Source: Bacillota bacterium (lineage in GTDB: Bacteria > Bacillota > Bacilli > Paenibacillales > UBA4045). From it: 64,000 nucleotides of DNA. Positions 25,360 through 35,005 of the stretch are shown here, in pieces. Location of the stretch: contig JAEZQY010000019.1 in the NCBI GenBank assembly GCA_023441055.1, positions 1 through 64,000 of the forward strand, written 5' to 3'. A program made the translations under genes and the position numbers. Positions within the stretch are counted from its first letter, which is position 1. Each line of letters opens with the position of its first letter. The notes under the pieces are model-generated. The model saw nothing but the letters and a program-made list of their open reading frames with translations, was not told the origin of the DNA and did no database searches.

Positions 25360-26949
25360 ATGAAATCAACAACGAAATTTCGCTTGAACGCAATCGGCGC
25401 GTCTCTATTGACTGTCGCGCTGCTGGCAGGATGCGCCGGGGGCGGCTCTAATGAGCCAGTGCAGTCATCGAGTAACACACCGGTAGACGGAGGGGCGAAG
25501 AAAGCACCAACCACCATCTCCATCATTAGTCCGGACCTGGGCAGAGTGTGGAAGGCAGATAATCCGGGAACGAAGGAATTGGAGGAACGGACGAATGTTA
25601 AGCTGAATGTCTCGATGCATCCGAATAATGACTTCACCAGCAAGTATAATGTTCTGGCTGCCTCTGGCGACATCCCGGACATCAGTCGTCTGAGCGCATT
25701 CGACTATCAGAACTTCGCAGATCAGGGTCTGTTCCTCGATCTGACGGACTATATAGACGAATATGGTCCCAACCTCAGGAAAGCGATTCCCGCGGAATTG
25801 TGGGAACTAACGCAGTATAAAGGTAAGCAATTCGTAATTCCGTATGAGAATACAGCAGGCAAGGAAGTGCCGGTTGTGCGCGGTGACTGGCTCGAAGCGC
25901 TTGGGCTGGATCTGCCGACAAACCTCGACGAGTTCGAGGCGATGTTGAAGGCATTCACATTCGATGATCCGGATCAGAACGGGGTCAATGATACGTATGG
26001 AATGGGCGTAACGAACACCTACAGCGAATCCTTCATGCCGATCTTCGGTGCTCATGGTATAGCGCCGGGCTTCATCGGCGGGAGTACGCCGATGCCAAGC
26101 TTTGTGAAGGGTGACCAAATCGTGCCTGTGGCGGTATCGCCAGAGTATAAGGCGTCTATCGCATACATCAAGCGGTTATGGGACGCTAAGGTGATCGATC
26201 CGGAAATCTTCACGATCAAAGCGGATCAAGCGCAGCAGAAGGCGGCACAAGGCAAGATCGGTTACTTCAATGCTTGGTGGTCGATTGCACCGCAGCAGCT
26301 GGTCATGCAGCTGAAGATGAACGAGATTGTACCTGAAGCCAAGTGGGATCCAATCTTCCCGGGCTTAACAGGACCGGAAGGCAAGAGCGGTATGTTCTCG
26401 TTCGGTAACATCGGTGCTTCGGTGGCGATCTCTGCTAAGTCCAAGCATCCGGAAGAGGCGATTCGTTTCCTTGATTATCTGGCAACAGAAGAAGGATGGG
26501 AATTGGCGAGATTCGGTCTTAAGGGAGAGCATTACACGTCCGCAATGGAGCCTAGAACCGCGGAAGGGCAGAAGGCTTATGACGAGAAGTGGCTGGACCC
26601 GCTGAGTCAGATCGTATCTAGAGTGGACTTGGTCGATCAGGTGAACAATGCGAGTGAGGACCCGGTTCAAATCGAGAACAACCGCTTCATTAACGCGGCA
26701 GCCAGCTACACGCTGTATCAGGACGTATTCTACGGCATCCCGCATACCGATGAATATAAGACATATGGAGCCGATGTTGCGAAGTTTGAAGAGGAAATGA
26801 TTATTAAGTTCATCACTGGTGTAGAATCGCTGGATAATTGGGACGATTACATGGAGAGCTGGAAGAAGAAAGGCGGTCAAACCGTATTCGAAGCCTCACT
26901 CAGCAAGTACAATGAGCTGAGAGGCACGCAGATGAAATCGGGTCTATAA
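25360..26949 (+). CDS. Extracellular sugar-binding lipoprotein, LipO/LplA type
   Basis: 529 residues. The lipoprotein signal peptide ends in LLAGC, so the cysteine near residue 24 is lipidated. A Ser/Gly-rich linker precedes a type-I-like solute-binding fold of about 480 residues, large as usual for the Lpl family. The longest frame begins at 25303, but AAAGGGAG at 25346-25353 places the start at ATG 25360. It delivers oligosaccharide to the two permeases just upstream. A GC-rich hairpin 11 bp after its stop may protect the message or limit downstream transcription. Confidence 0.9.
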   Translation: MKSTTKFRLNAIGASLLTVALLAGCAGGGSNEPVQSSSNTPVDGGAKKAPTTISIISPDLGRVWKADNPGTKELEERTNVKLNVSMHPNNDFTSKYNVLAASGDIPDISRLSAFDYQNFADQGLFLDLTDYIDEYGPNLRKAIPAELWELTQYKGKQFVIPYENTAGKEVPVVRGDWLEALGLDLPTNLDEFEAMLKAFTFDDPDQNGVNDTYGMGVTNTYSESFMPIFGAHGIAPGFIGGSTPMPSFVKGDQIVPVAVSPEYKASIAYIKRLWDAKVIDPEIFTIKADQAQQKAAQGKIGYFNAWWSIAPQQLVMQLKMNEIVPEAKWDPIFPGLTGPEGKSGMFSFGNIGASVAISAKSKHPEEAIRFLDYLATEEGWELARFGLKGEHYTSAMEPRTAEGQKAYDEKWLDPLSQIVSRVDLVDQVNNASEDPVQIENNRFINAAASYTLYQDVFYGIPHTDEYKTYGADVAKFEEEMIIKFITGVESLDNWDDYMESWKKKGGQTVFEASLSKYNELRGTQMKSGL

Positions 26950-26960
26950 CCGATGAGAGC

Positions 26961-27000
26961 AAGGCGAGGGCCGGGGAACGTCCCTGGCCCTCGCCTTCTT
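26961..27000 (+). terminator. Strong hairpin between binding-protein and glycosidase genes
   Basis: AAGGCGAGGGCC pairs perfectly with GGCCCTCGCCTT around a short GGGGAACGTCCCT element. Only a short CTTCTTG follows, so it may be a partial terminator or a 3' stabiliser that lowers expression of downstream genes relative to the binding protein. Confidence 0.65.
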
Positions 27001-27018
27001 GTCCGGGAAGGAGGAAGC

Positions 27019-27912
27019 ATGATCATGCTGAATACGTTGCCCTCGCCGATTCTGCTGCAGGGCAATCACCGGAGCGCGTACCGAGATCCCTGCGCAGTCT
27101 ATCACGAGGGGATCTGGCGGCTGTTCTATACGCTGGTAGAGACGGAGCCGGATGGCCGGGTCTTCCTCTATACGGCGCTGAGCGAGAGTGCGGATTTGCA
27201 CGATTGGAGCGAGCCGCGCAAGCTGACGCCAAGAGACCAACGGTTGAATTTCTCAAGTCCGGGCAACATCATCTTGCACGAGAATAAGTGGCGGATGTGC
27301 CTGCAGACGTACCCGCGTCCTGGCGGCGAGAAGTACGGCAATTCGGATTGCCGGCTCTGGATGATGGAGAGCGACGATCTGCGGAGCTGGTCTGACCCTG
27401 AGCTGTTGATGGTGAAGGGCGGGGATACTGGAACCCGGGATATGAGGCGGATGATCGATCCGTACTTGGTGGAGGATGCCGATAAACCGGGCGAGTGGTA
27501 TTGCTTCTACAAGCAGGACGGCGTCAGCTTCTCCCGTACGAGCAATTTCCGCGATTGGACATATGCCGGCAACCGCGAAGCGGGGGAGAACGTCTGCATC
27601 ATCCGGCATGATGGCGAATACATCATGTTCCATTCGCCCGACAATGGCATAGGCGTCATGCGTTCATCGAACCTGTTGGATTGGCGACGGGAGGAACGCC
27701 TGATTACGCTTGGCCAAGAGAATTGGGACTGGGCCAGGGGCCGGATTACAGCTGGTTTCGTCATCGACTTGCGGCATGTGGCAGGCATCGAGAGGTTCGT
27801 GATGTTCTTCCACGGCAGCGGACCCGAGGACGAGCGCGTGCTGTTCGATACCCACGCCTCGATCGGTATTGCTTGGAGCGGCAATTTGATCGATTGGGAT
27901 TGGCCGCGGTAA
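27019..27912 (+). CDS. Five-bladed beta-propeller glycosidase (GH32/43/130-like superfamily)
   Basis: About 298 residues, no signal peptide, so cytoplasmic. Repeated WS/DW-containing blades (YRDPCAVYHEGIWRLFYT, SADLHDWSEP, DDLRSWSDP, SNFRDWTY, SNLLDWRR) show the five-bladed propeller fold. YRDP near residue 22 supplies the likely catalytic Asp, and MIDPYLVED near 141 a second conserved acid. GH43-type enzymes act on arabinose/xylose linkages, but the exact family is open. The longest frame starts at 26953 across the hairpin; GGAAGGAGG at 27006-27013 fixes the start at ATG 27019. It probably trims imported oligosaccharides. Confidence 0.75.
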   Translation: MIMLNTLPSPILLQGNHRSAYRDPCAVYHEGIWRLFYTLVETEPDGRVFLYTALSESADLHDWSEPRKLTPRDQRLNFSSPGNIILHENKWRMCLQTYPRPGGEKYGNSDCRLWMMESDDLRSWSDPELLMVKGGDTGTRDMRRMIDPYLVEDADKPGEWYCFYKQDGVSFSRTSNFRDWTYAGNREAGENVCIIRHDGEYIMFHSPDNGIGVMRSSNLLDWRREERLITLGQENWDWARGRITAGFVIDLRHVAGIERFVMFFHGSGPEDERVLFDTHASIGIAWSGNLIDWDWPR

Positions 27913-27954
27913 CCCGTCATAGGGCGGGATAATATAGAGGAGGGACTAATCAGA

Positions 27955-30900
27955 ATGAGACGAATACCGGTCATGTGGTTGATGATTGTATTATTGGTTT
28001 TGCAAGCGCTTCCGGTTTATGCGGATGAGGGGTCGCAGTCCGGCCAGAATACGGACGTGATTAAGATAGAGGGCGAGCAATATACCAGAGTGAACCAGAC
28101 TCCGGTCGAGCAAGGGGAACGGGATGCGCTGAGGGGGAGCAGCACGGAACTGAGCGGCAATGATTTTCTGTTCTTCAAGAGCCCTTCTAATACGCCGCTT
28201 CCCGAGGCAGGATATGTCGTGGAGTATGAGGTGAATGTTACGGTTCCCGGCACCTATGGTCTGAATATCGTCGCTTCGCCGATTGCGGCGGGACACTTGT
28301 CTCCTTATCAGATTAAGATCAACGATGGGGAGTATGAGCAGGTGAATTCGACGATTGCGACGAAAACCGGCGAGCTGCAGTCGCCGACGAATCTCTTCCA
28401 TCGCTACAGACTGAATCCAATTACCCTGCAGGAGGGTGTGAATACGATTGCCTTCCGAATAACGGAGGGCAGGTCCAACGACGGCCGCATCTACTTCTTC
28501 CTCGATATGCTGGAACTGACCAAGCTGCCGTGGGGGTTGAACAGCATACGCAGCAATGCGCCGAACAATCTGTTCGAAGAACAGGACTTGATTGAACTCA
28601 CCATTGTATTCACTGATTCAGCCAGCAGCGGACATACCATTCATTATCGAATGGAGGACTATGACGGGCATATCGTCCTACAGGACGCGGCGGTCATGCA
28701 GCACAATACGCCGAGCTACACGTTGACCTTGCAGCAGCTGGAGCGCGGGCACTACACGTTCTTCGCGGAAGCGGATCAAGACGGCAACGCGATCAGCGAA
28801 TATGTCTCCGTCGTCATGAACAGCTCCAAGCGCAAGACCGGCATCGGGCATCCATTCGCGATAGATGTGGCTGGCGGCTCATTGTTCCCGGGCGCTGATG
28901 CGTCCGACTACGCGAGGGCGGTTCGCTTGACCGGAGTCGATTATGTACGCGAGCGGATGCATTGGAATTCCGTCAGCAGCGCTCCTGGCACCTATGACTT
29001 CTCCAAGTATGATCCTTATTATGCCGCTTATGGCGATGAGGGGATCCGGGTGCTGCAGCTCAACCATATCGCGCCTCCATGGGCTAAGGATACAGGCAAG
29101 AATTTGCCGAGGAGCTTGATGGACGCCTACAATCTGGCGAAGACCTCCGTGCTTCATTATGGCGCGGGTGCAGATTGGGAGTTCTGGAACGAGCCGGATA
29201 TCCAGTATACCGCAGACAGTGAGACCGCGGACCAATACGCTGCTTTCCTGAAGGCGACGACGATTGCCGCCAGAGATGCGGGCATAGGTACGCAAGTAGC
29301 GCTCGCCGGCATCGCTTATCCGCCGGGCGGATACGTGGAGCTGCTCCTGCAGAATGATATCGCCGACTATATAGATATCTACAATTATCACGGCCATCGG
29401 ACCAACAATGAATCGACGAAGGTGATGGACTTGCCGCCGACCTTCGCTGCCAATATGGAGTTTATCCACGATTACGAGCTGGCCGGCAAACCGGTGTATG
29501 TCACTGAGGCGGGCATCTCGTCGAAGTTCCAGGACAGCACGCAGATATTGACCCAGGAGCAGCTGAGAGCCCAGGCGCGATACTTGGCGACCTCTACGAT
29601 TGAATCTGTGGCTATGGGGGTGGACAAGCATTTCTGGTTCGTGTTCCCGTATTACTTAGAGAATGGCATGTCGTGGGGCAGCTTCTCCTCCCGGGCAACG
29701 CCGTATGCTGCGATCAATGCCCAAGCGGCTATGACCCATGCGCTGGGAGAAGCCGACTATCTAGGAAAGCTTGGCGGATTGCCGGTAGGGGTGGAGAGCT
29801 ATGTTTTCCGTGACGGCAGTGACAGTGTTGCAGTCTTGTGGAGCGAGAATAACGTTCCTCTAACACTCCCAGCCGTAGGAGGCGCTGCGCAGCTGACAGA
29901 TATAATGGGACGGGAGAGCCTGCTGGCGGCGACAGCTGGCAGCTATGCGCTGACAGTCGGTCCCGACTTACAATATGTGCGAGTAACCGGGACGTTCCCC
30001 GGCTTGACCGAGCCCGTCTATACGACGCCTGCTCCCTTCGCACCTGCGCTCACTGCCGCTGACCGTGTGGTGCTGACGCAGCAGTATCCGGATGCCGTGA
30101 GCGATAAGGCCAAGGCTAAGGGCTACCTGCTCGATAAGATGAGGCCTGCCACGGTTACGGTTGACGTCTATAACTTCAATGATGTGCCGATGATCGGGGA
30201 GATTACGGGTACGACGTATGGGGGATGGTCCTTGACAATTCCGACGCAGAGCATCTCGATCGCTCCGTATGACAAGACGACGCTAAGCTTCGAGTTGACG
30301 GGCAGCGCCTCGGTTGCTGCGGATGTGAAATTCCCAGTGGTGTTCCAGGGGATGTTCAGCGGTGAGCAGACATCGAAATCGGTTACGCTGATCGCCTCTG
30401 ACGAGGACCTGCCGGTTACGCCCAGCTTGCTGGTAGCGGATTATGACGATCCCTCGCGCTGGGAGACGAATATCTCGCCAGGCGCGATTAGTCAAGTGAC
30501 GACCTCTGTACCTGGCGAGGTGGAATTCAGCGCCGCCTTCGGAGGCGGAGACAAGTGGTCGTATCCTAACTTTACGCTGGATAGCGGCACGAATTTCGCT
30601 GGATCAGAAGGTGTGACCTTCGATGTGTATTTTGCTCAGCCGGTTGACGGTGTTGTGATTCGAAGCTTCATGTATGAGAATAATGGAGCGGGCTATCTGA
30701 CAGCTGGCGGCATTGCTCCCGTCGGGGGTTGGCAGTCGATCAAGATGCCGTGGTCGGACTTCGGGGCATTCGGCACGCCTGACGACAACTTCCATCTAGA
30801 TCCCGATCAGATTCACATATTCAGCATTGGGATCAATTCACGGACGGCCACAGAGGTCGAGTATAAAATACGCAATGTCGGTGTGTACACGCAGCCGGAC

Positions 30901-32418
30901 TCGGGTCTCTATAGCAAGATTATCAATCTCGCTCCCGCCCACAATGAGGAGATCACTGCGGGCAGTATCGCCATAACGGCTGAACTCGTTCAAGGTGAGA
31001 TCTTGGTTGATTCGGATACGATTCAGGTGTTGGTCGACGGCGCGCCTGTGCCGCATCAGATCAATGGTCAGATGATTGAAGCCACAGCAAGTCTTCAGCC
31101 TGGCAGCTACACGATTACGGTGAAGAGCTTCGATGTGAACGGCAGGCTGGTTGCGGCCAAGTCAGGTATGATCGTTAAGGCGGTAGACAGTGGCAGCGGC
31201 GGCAACGGTAACGAGGGCGGCAACGGCGGAAACGTCAGCCCGGAGGAAGGAGCCGCTGGCGGCGAGTCGTCTGCCGAGATGAAGGCGACTGCTGCGGATC
31301 TGGAGCCGTCGGATGATCCTGATGTATGGCAGGTGCGTCTGGCGAAAGGTGCGACCCAGGTTGAGTTCGATAGTGAACTGTTCGGCGCACTGTTCGGACG
31401 CGGGCTGCTGATCGTAGCTGGAGGGAATAGCCTTGTCATTCCGGCGGGAGCACTGGAGCCGCTGCTGTCTGACCAGGAAGGCAATGCTTATCAGCGTATT
31501 GTCATCGGTATCCATGAGCTGACAAGCTACTCAGTAAGCCAACTCACTGGACTGGCGGCGGCCAGCATCGAATCCGGCGGTCAGCTGACCGAGGCAGGGC
31601 AGCCTGTCCGAATGACGATCTATGCGATAGATTCGAACGGTCAGAGAGTGGCCGTGGACGCTTTCGCGCAGCCGGTGACCGTGACATTCGCATATGGTGA
31701 TCATCTGGAGCCGGAGCTTCTGGGCATCTATTATTGGGATCCGGATACCGACATGCCCAGCTATGTGCGCAGTACGCTGAATCGTGAACAAGGGACGGTT
31801 ACAGCCGGGCTTGATCACTTCAGCGACTACTCACTACTGGCTTATGATAAGAGCTATGAAGATGTACCGAGGCATCACTGGGCATATCCGGCGCTGCGGC
31901 AATTGTCGGCTGTTCATGTTGTGAGCGGAGTGAGCGTGGATCGCTTCGCACCTGAACGTCAAGTAACGAGAGCCGAATTTATTACCTTATGGATGCGAGC
32001 GCTCGGGCTGACGAAGGAGGGAGCTGAAGGTGTCATGAATGATGACGAAACCGGCTTTATCGATGTTCCCGCTTCGACCTATTATGCTTCAGCAGTAGCA
32101 GCGGCTCGAGAAGCCGGTATCGTGACCGGCAGAGGGGATCGCCGTTTCGCGCCCGATGCGCCGGTGACCCGTGAGGAAATGGCAGTCATGCTGATGAGAG
32201 GGCTGCGTTATGCTGGCTATGATGTGACAGCGAGCGAAGCAGCAGAGCGGCCTGCGATAACCGACTGGGACGCAGTATCGGCTTGGGCACGGGCAGCGAT
32301 GGAAGAGGCGGCTGCGATCGGTCTGGTGAGCGGTTACGGCGACGGAACCGTCCAGCCGCAGAGAGGAGCTGTTCGCGCAGAGGCGGTCCAGATGATATGG
32401 CGTGCCTACCAACTGTAG
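27955..32418 (+). CDS. Giant SLH-anchored clan GH-A glycoside hydrolase with carbohydrate-binding modules
   Basis: 1487 residues. A signal peptide (1-24, ending VYADE) is followed by a CBM6/35-like module (35-195) and a beta-sandwich. The TIM-barrel domain (about 300-590) has E413 in WEFWNEPD as acid/base and E518 in VYVTEAG as nucleophile. Accessory beta domains follow, including a CBM-like module at 825-985. A Gly/Asn/Ser-rich linker lies near 1080-1100. Three SLH repeats (about 1300-1487; YEDVPRHHWAY, FIDVPASTYYA, ITDWDAVSAWA) bind the enzyme to the secondary cell-wall polymer. The barrel looks closest to GH39/GH5-like enzymes. It is the surface enzyme of the locus, cutting polymer into fragments for the importer upstream. 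The ribosome binding site is GAGGAGGG. Confidence 0.85.
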   Translation: MRRIPVMWLMIVLLVLQALPVYADEGSQSGQNTDVIKIEGEQYTRVNQTPVEQGERDALRGSSTELSGNDFLFFKSPSNTPLPEAGYVVEYEVNVTVPGTYGLNIVASPIAAGHLSPYQIKINDGEYEQVNSTIATKTGELQSPTNLFHRYRLNPITLQEGVNTIAFRITEGRSNDGRIYFFLDMLELTKLPWGLNSIRSNAPNNLFEEQDLIELTIVFTDSASSGHTIHYRMEDYDGHIVLQDAAVMQHNTPSYTLTLQQLERGHYTFFAEADQDGNAISEYVSVVMNSSKRKTGIGHPFAIDVAGGSLFPGADASDYARAVRLTGVDYVRERMHWNSVSSAPGTYDFSKYDPYYAAYGDEGIRVLQLNHIAPPWAKDTGKNLPRSLMDAYNLAKTSVLHYGAGADWEFWNEPDIQYTADSETADQYAAFLKATTIAARDAGIGTQVALAGIAYPPGGYVELLLQNDIADYIDIYNYHGHRTNNESTKVMDLPPTFAANMEFIHDYELAGKPVYVTEAGISSKFQDSTQILTQEQLRAQARYLATSTIESVAMGVDKHFWFVFPYYLENGMSWGSFSSRATPYAAINAQAAMTHALGEADYLGKLGGLPVGVESYVFRDGSDSVAVLWSENNVPLTLPAVGGAAQLTDIMGRESLLAATAGSYALTVGPDLQYVRVTGTFPGLTEPVYTTPAPFAPALTAADRVVLTQQYPDAVSDKAKAKGYLLDKMRPATVTVDVYNFNDVPMIGEITGTTYGGWSLTIPTQSISIAPYDKTTLSFELTGSASVAADVKFPVVFQGMFSGEQTSKSVTLIASDEDLPVTPSLLVADYDDPSRWETNISPGAISQVTTSVPGEVEFSAAFGGGDKWSYPNFTLDSGTNFAGSEGVTFDVYFAQPVDGVVIRSFMYENNGAGYLTAGGIAPVGGWQSIKMPWSDFGAFGTPDDNFHLDPDQIHIFSIGINSRTATEVEYKIRNVGVYTQPDSGLYSKIINLAPAHNEEITAGSIAITAELVQGEILVDSDTIQVLVDGAPVPHQINGQMIEATASLQPGSYTITVKSFDVNGRLVAAKSGMIVKAVDSGSGGNGNEGGNGGNVSPEEGAAGGESSAEMKATAADLEPSDDPDVWQVRLAKGATQVEFDSELFGALFGRGLLIVAGGNSLVIPAGALEPLLSDQEGNAYQRIVIGIHELTSYSVSQLTGLAAASIESGGQLTEAGQPVRMTIYAIDSNGQRVAVDAFAQPVTVTFAYGDHLEPELLGIYYWDPDTDMPSYVRSTLNREQGTVTAGLDHFSDYSLLAYDKSYEDVPRHHWAYPALRQLSAVHVVSGVSVDRFAPERQVTRAEFITLWMRALGLTKEGAEGVMNDDETGFIDVPASTYYASAVAAAREAGIVTGRGDRRFAPDAPVTREEMAVMLMRGLRYAGYDVTASEAAERPAITDWDAVSAWARAAMEEAAAIGLVSGYGDGTVQPQRGAVRAEAVQMIWRAYQL

Positions 32419-32507
32419 AGCTGTAATTGATTGGCTTCAAATCGAATAGATGAACAAGTATAATGAACGATACAGACAAGCCTGACAAGGCTGGCAGGAG
32501 GGGACAG

Positions 32508-34859
32508 ATGAGCGGGAGGAAATCATGGAAATTTATGCAGAGCAGCTTGTTCGAGTACTTCTATTATTTCCTCGCCCTGTCTCTGCTTATATCGTTTATT
32601 ACAGGAGCGGCACTGTATTACTCCACGTCTAATATCTTGTGGAGGGATGCCGTGCAATCCAGCAGCAATACGCTGCAATTGCTCAAGAATGGTCAGGAGA
32701 TCGTGCTGTCTGAAGTCGATAAAGCGATGGAAGCTGTGTTCCTCGACTCCTCCTTCTTGAAATTTATGGAGTATTACGACAGTGCGGATATCCTCATGCA
32801 GCTGCGGATTCAACAGCAGCTTGAAGGCGTAGTGTTAGCAAGTGATTACATTCATTCCGTATATATTCATTATCCGCGGGAACAGTTCATCCTGTCGTCA
32901 TTACAGGGTGCAGTTCCGTTAGCGGCATTCAACGATAGAACATTCGCACAATCGCTGGCGAGCGAGCGGATTGACGAATCGCTGGTTCGTAACCGCTCGT
33001 TGCCGGCCATATCTTCAACCTGGGATGAGAACGTAATCACGATCGTTAAGACGCTGCCCATCATCCATGCGGGTGTACCTTATGCGTATGTCGTCTTGAA
33101 TATCAAGAGCGATTATCTCGTCAACATCATGGATTCCCTAAATACCAATCAAGATGCATTCCTGATCATCACTGATCGCGAAGGACACATCCTGTCGCAG
33201 AAATCATCCACGGACGCCCTGTCCTTCGGGGATTCGGAGGGTCTTGATATCTCGTTGCTGACAGGGGAGTCCGGCAATCTGTTCATTCATGTCAACGGGA
33301 TCGACTCGCTCGTCTGCTATATCTCTTCTGAGCAGAGCGGTTGGATCTATATCTATTCCATATCCAAGTCGTCCATCACCAAGAGCATTCAGCTATGGAG
33401 TAAAGCGACTGTCGCTATCGGCGCCATTGCGCTGATGCTGAGCCTAGCCGGTTCCTTCTTGCTCTCTAGGCGGATATTCAATCCGGTTAACCGTCTGTTG
33501 TCACTGCTGCGTCGGGCGCATGCGGCGGGTTCAGGCTCGGAGCGAGGCAAGGAGATGACACAGCTCGAGACCAAGGTTAACCGGCTAATTGATCGCAACC
33601 GTGATTTGACGCTGCTGCTTAAGGACTATGAAGCCCAGCGCAAGAAGCAGTTTCTATACCGGCTTGCAACCGGAGCGGAATCGGCTGATTCGCAGATACT
33701 GGAACGGCTGCTATATTACGAAGTTCCGCTGCGCGCGGGTGGCTGCTTCACGACCATTCTTATCTCGCTGGACGGATTCGCGAAGTTCAGTCAAGAGAAC
33801 CATGAATCTGTTAGGAATGAGCTGGTCCTGCGCATGTCCGAGCATATTCGCGTGGAGGCGTTCATGAAACAGCAGTATCAAGGGTATCTGCTGGAGCATG
33901 AATCGAATGAGCTACTGCTTGTGCTCGATCTCCAGGATCCCGATGTTGAAACGGAATTGATGCTCTCCCGGTTTCATCGCTGGATCCGACATCTCCACGA
34001 AACGCTGCAGGACGTATCGAACATGACTGTGACATTCGGAGTGAGCGCGCTGCATGAAGGGCTCGAGGAGCTGGGGGAGTGTTATCTGGAAGCAGAGTCT
34101 GCTGTCGGGCAGAAGCTGATCTATGGCTACAACAATGTGATCTTCTACAAAGGCTCCAAGTCGGAGCCGAGCATAGCCCTATACCCGCTCAAGATTGAGA
34201 AGCAATTGTTAACTCACTTCAAGACGGGGAATCGCGAGGGCGTGGAGCAAAGCTTGATGGAATTCGAAGCTCATATGCTGGAGCATCACTCTAGTCGGAT
34301 TGAGGTGGTCAGGCAATATTTCCTTCAGCTGTTCTCTTCGTCGCTCAGGTGCATCTACGAAATCGATGCTAACCTCGGCTTCGAGCCGGTCATTCAGCAG
34401 CTTCGCTATACGGATCTGTTAGAATTGGAAACGATGCAGAGTATGGTCAGTTATATGTTGAATCTCTACGAATTGATTCTAGGCCAGCTGGAGCAGAAGC
34501 GAAGCATGAAGAATAAGGAGCTGGTCGAGGATGTCACAACCTATATCGACGCGCAGCTCGGCGAGGACTTGTCGATCGAACGGTTAAGCGATTTATTCGC
34601 CATCAGCATGTCCCATCTGCGCAAAATCTACAAGGAAGAGACGGGCGTTACGATCAAGGATACGATCAGCGAGAAACGAATTGCCAGAGCTAAGCAGCTG
34701 TTAGGCGATTCTAAGTATAAAGTTCAGGATGTCGCGAGTCAGGTTGGCTATTTGACGGTGCAGTCCTTCTCGAAGGCGTTCAAGGCGGAAACGGGACAGA
34801 CGCCGGGCGAATACCGGGAGCTGCAGCTTCGCAGATCACCTGTCGATGGGACGGGATAA
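32508..34859 (+). CDS. Membrane-bound AraC-family regulator, YesS-like
   Basis: About 783 residues. Two membrane spans (about 17-40 and 297-318) flank an outer Cache-like sensor domain. A cytoplasmic region follows, then a C-terminal AraC helix-turn-helix (about 670-775: SIERLSDLFAISMSHLRKIYKEETG and VQDVASQVGYLTVQSFSKAFKAETG). It combines sensor and activator in one chain, as in B. subtilis YesS, and presumably turns on this locus when oligosaccharide appears outside. The longest frame starts at 32463; AGGAGGGG before ATG 32508 is decisive. It is transcribed in line with the preceding hydrolase gene, with 89 bp between and no terminator seen. Confidence 0.9.
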   Translation: MSGRKSWKFMQSSLFEYFYYFLALSLLISFITGAALYYSTSNILWRDAVQSSSNTLQLLKNGQEIVLSEVDKAMEAVFLDSSFLKFMEYYDSADILMQLRIQQQLEGVVLASDYIHSVYIHYPREQFILSSLQGAVPLAAFNDRTFAQSLASERIDESLVRNRSLPAISSTWDENVITIVKTLPIIHAGVPYAYVVLNIKSDYLVNIMDSLNTNQDAFLIITDREGHILSQKSSTDALSFGDSEGLDISLLTGESGNLFIHVNGIDSLVCYISSEQSGWIYIYSISKSSITKSIQLWSKATVAIGAIALMLSLAGSFLLSRRIFNPVNRLLSLLRRAHAAGSGSERGKEMTQLETKVNRLIDRNRDLTLLLKDYEAQRKKQFLYRLATGAESADSQILERLLYYEVPLRAGGCFTTILISLDGFAKFSQENHESVRNELVLRMSEHIRVEAFMKQQYQGYLLEHESNELLLVLDLQDPDVETELMLSRFHRWIRHLHETLQDVSNMTVTFGVSALHEGLEELGECYLEAESAVGQKLIYGYNNVIFYKGSKSEPSIALYPLKIEKQLLTHFKTGNREGVEQSLMEFEAHMLEHHSSRIEVVRQYFLQLFSSSLRCIYEIDANLGFEPVIQQLRYTDLLELETMQSMVSYMLNLYELILGQLEQKRSMKNKELVEDVTTYIDAQLGEDLSIERLSDLFAISMSHLRKIYKEETGVTIKDTISEKRIARAKQLLGDSKYKVQDVASQVGYLTVQSFSKAFKAETGQTPGEYRELQLRRSPVDGTG

Positions 34860-34878
34860 CAACCATAGAGAGAGGTTA

Positions 34879-34991
34879 GGCTTTGCGCGTTGGATGCGTA
34901 TATAAGAAGCGCAATATAACCACATTTTCGCGCAAGCCATCTACACTACCGCGCATCCAATCTTGATATGATTAATCCATTATATGGATTA
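34879..34991 (+). promoter_or_regulatory. Overlapping inverted repeats in the leader of the GH88 gene
   Basis: GGCTTTGCGCG (34879-34889) can pair with CGCGCAAGCC (34929-34938), and the adjacent TTGGATGCG (34890-34898) with CGCATCCAA (34952-34960). In the order a-b-a'-b' these form a pseudoknot or exclude each other. A third perfect palindrome, TAATCCAT-TAT-ATGGATTA (34973-34991), ends at the ribosome binding site AGGAG (34991-34995). They could be regulator operators or RNA switches; none is a known riboswitch to me. Confidence 0.5.
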
Positions 34992-35005
34992 GGAGCTGGT
35001 TGGAT

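Noticed and set aside
28879..29631. 250-codon minus-strand frame opposite the GH-A domain
   Set aside because: Lies wholly antisense to a clear catalytic domain with both Glu residues; no ribosome binding site.
34860..35005. Known riboswitch class ahead of GH88
   Set aside because: No conserved core of any riboswitch I can name; kept only as overlapping inverted repeats.
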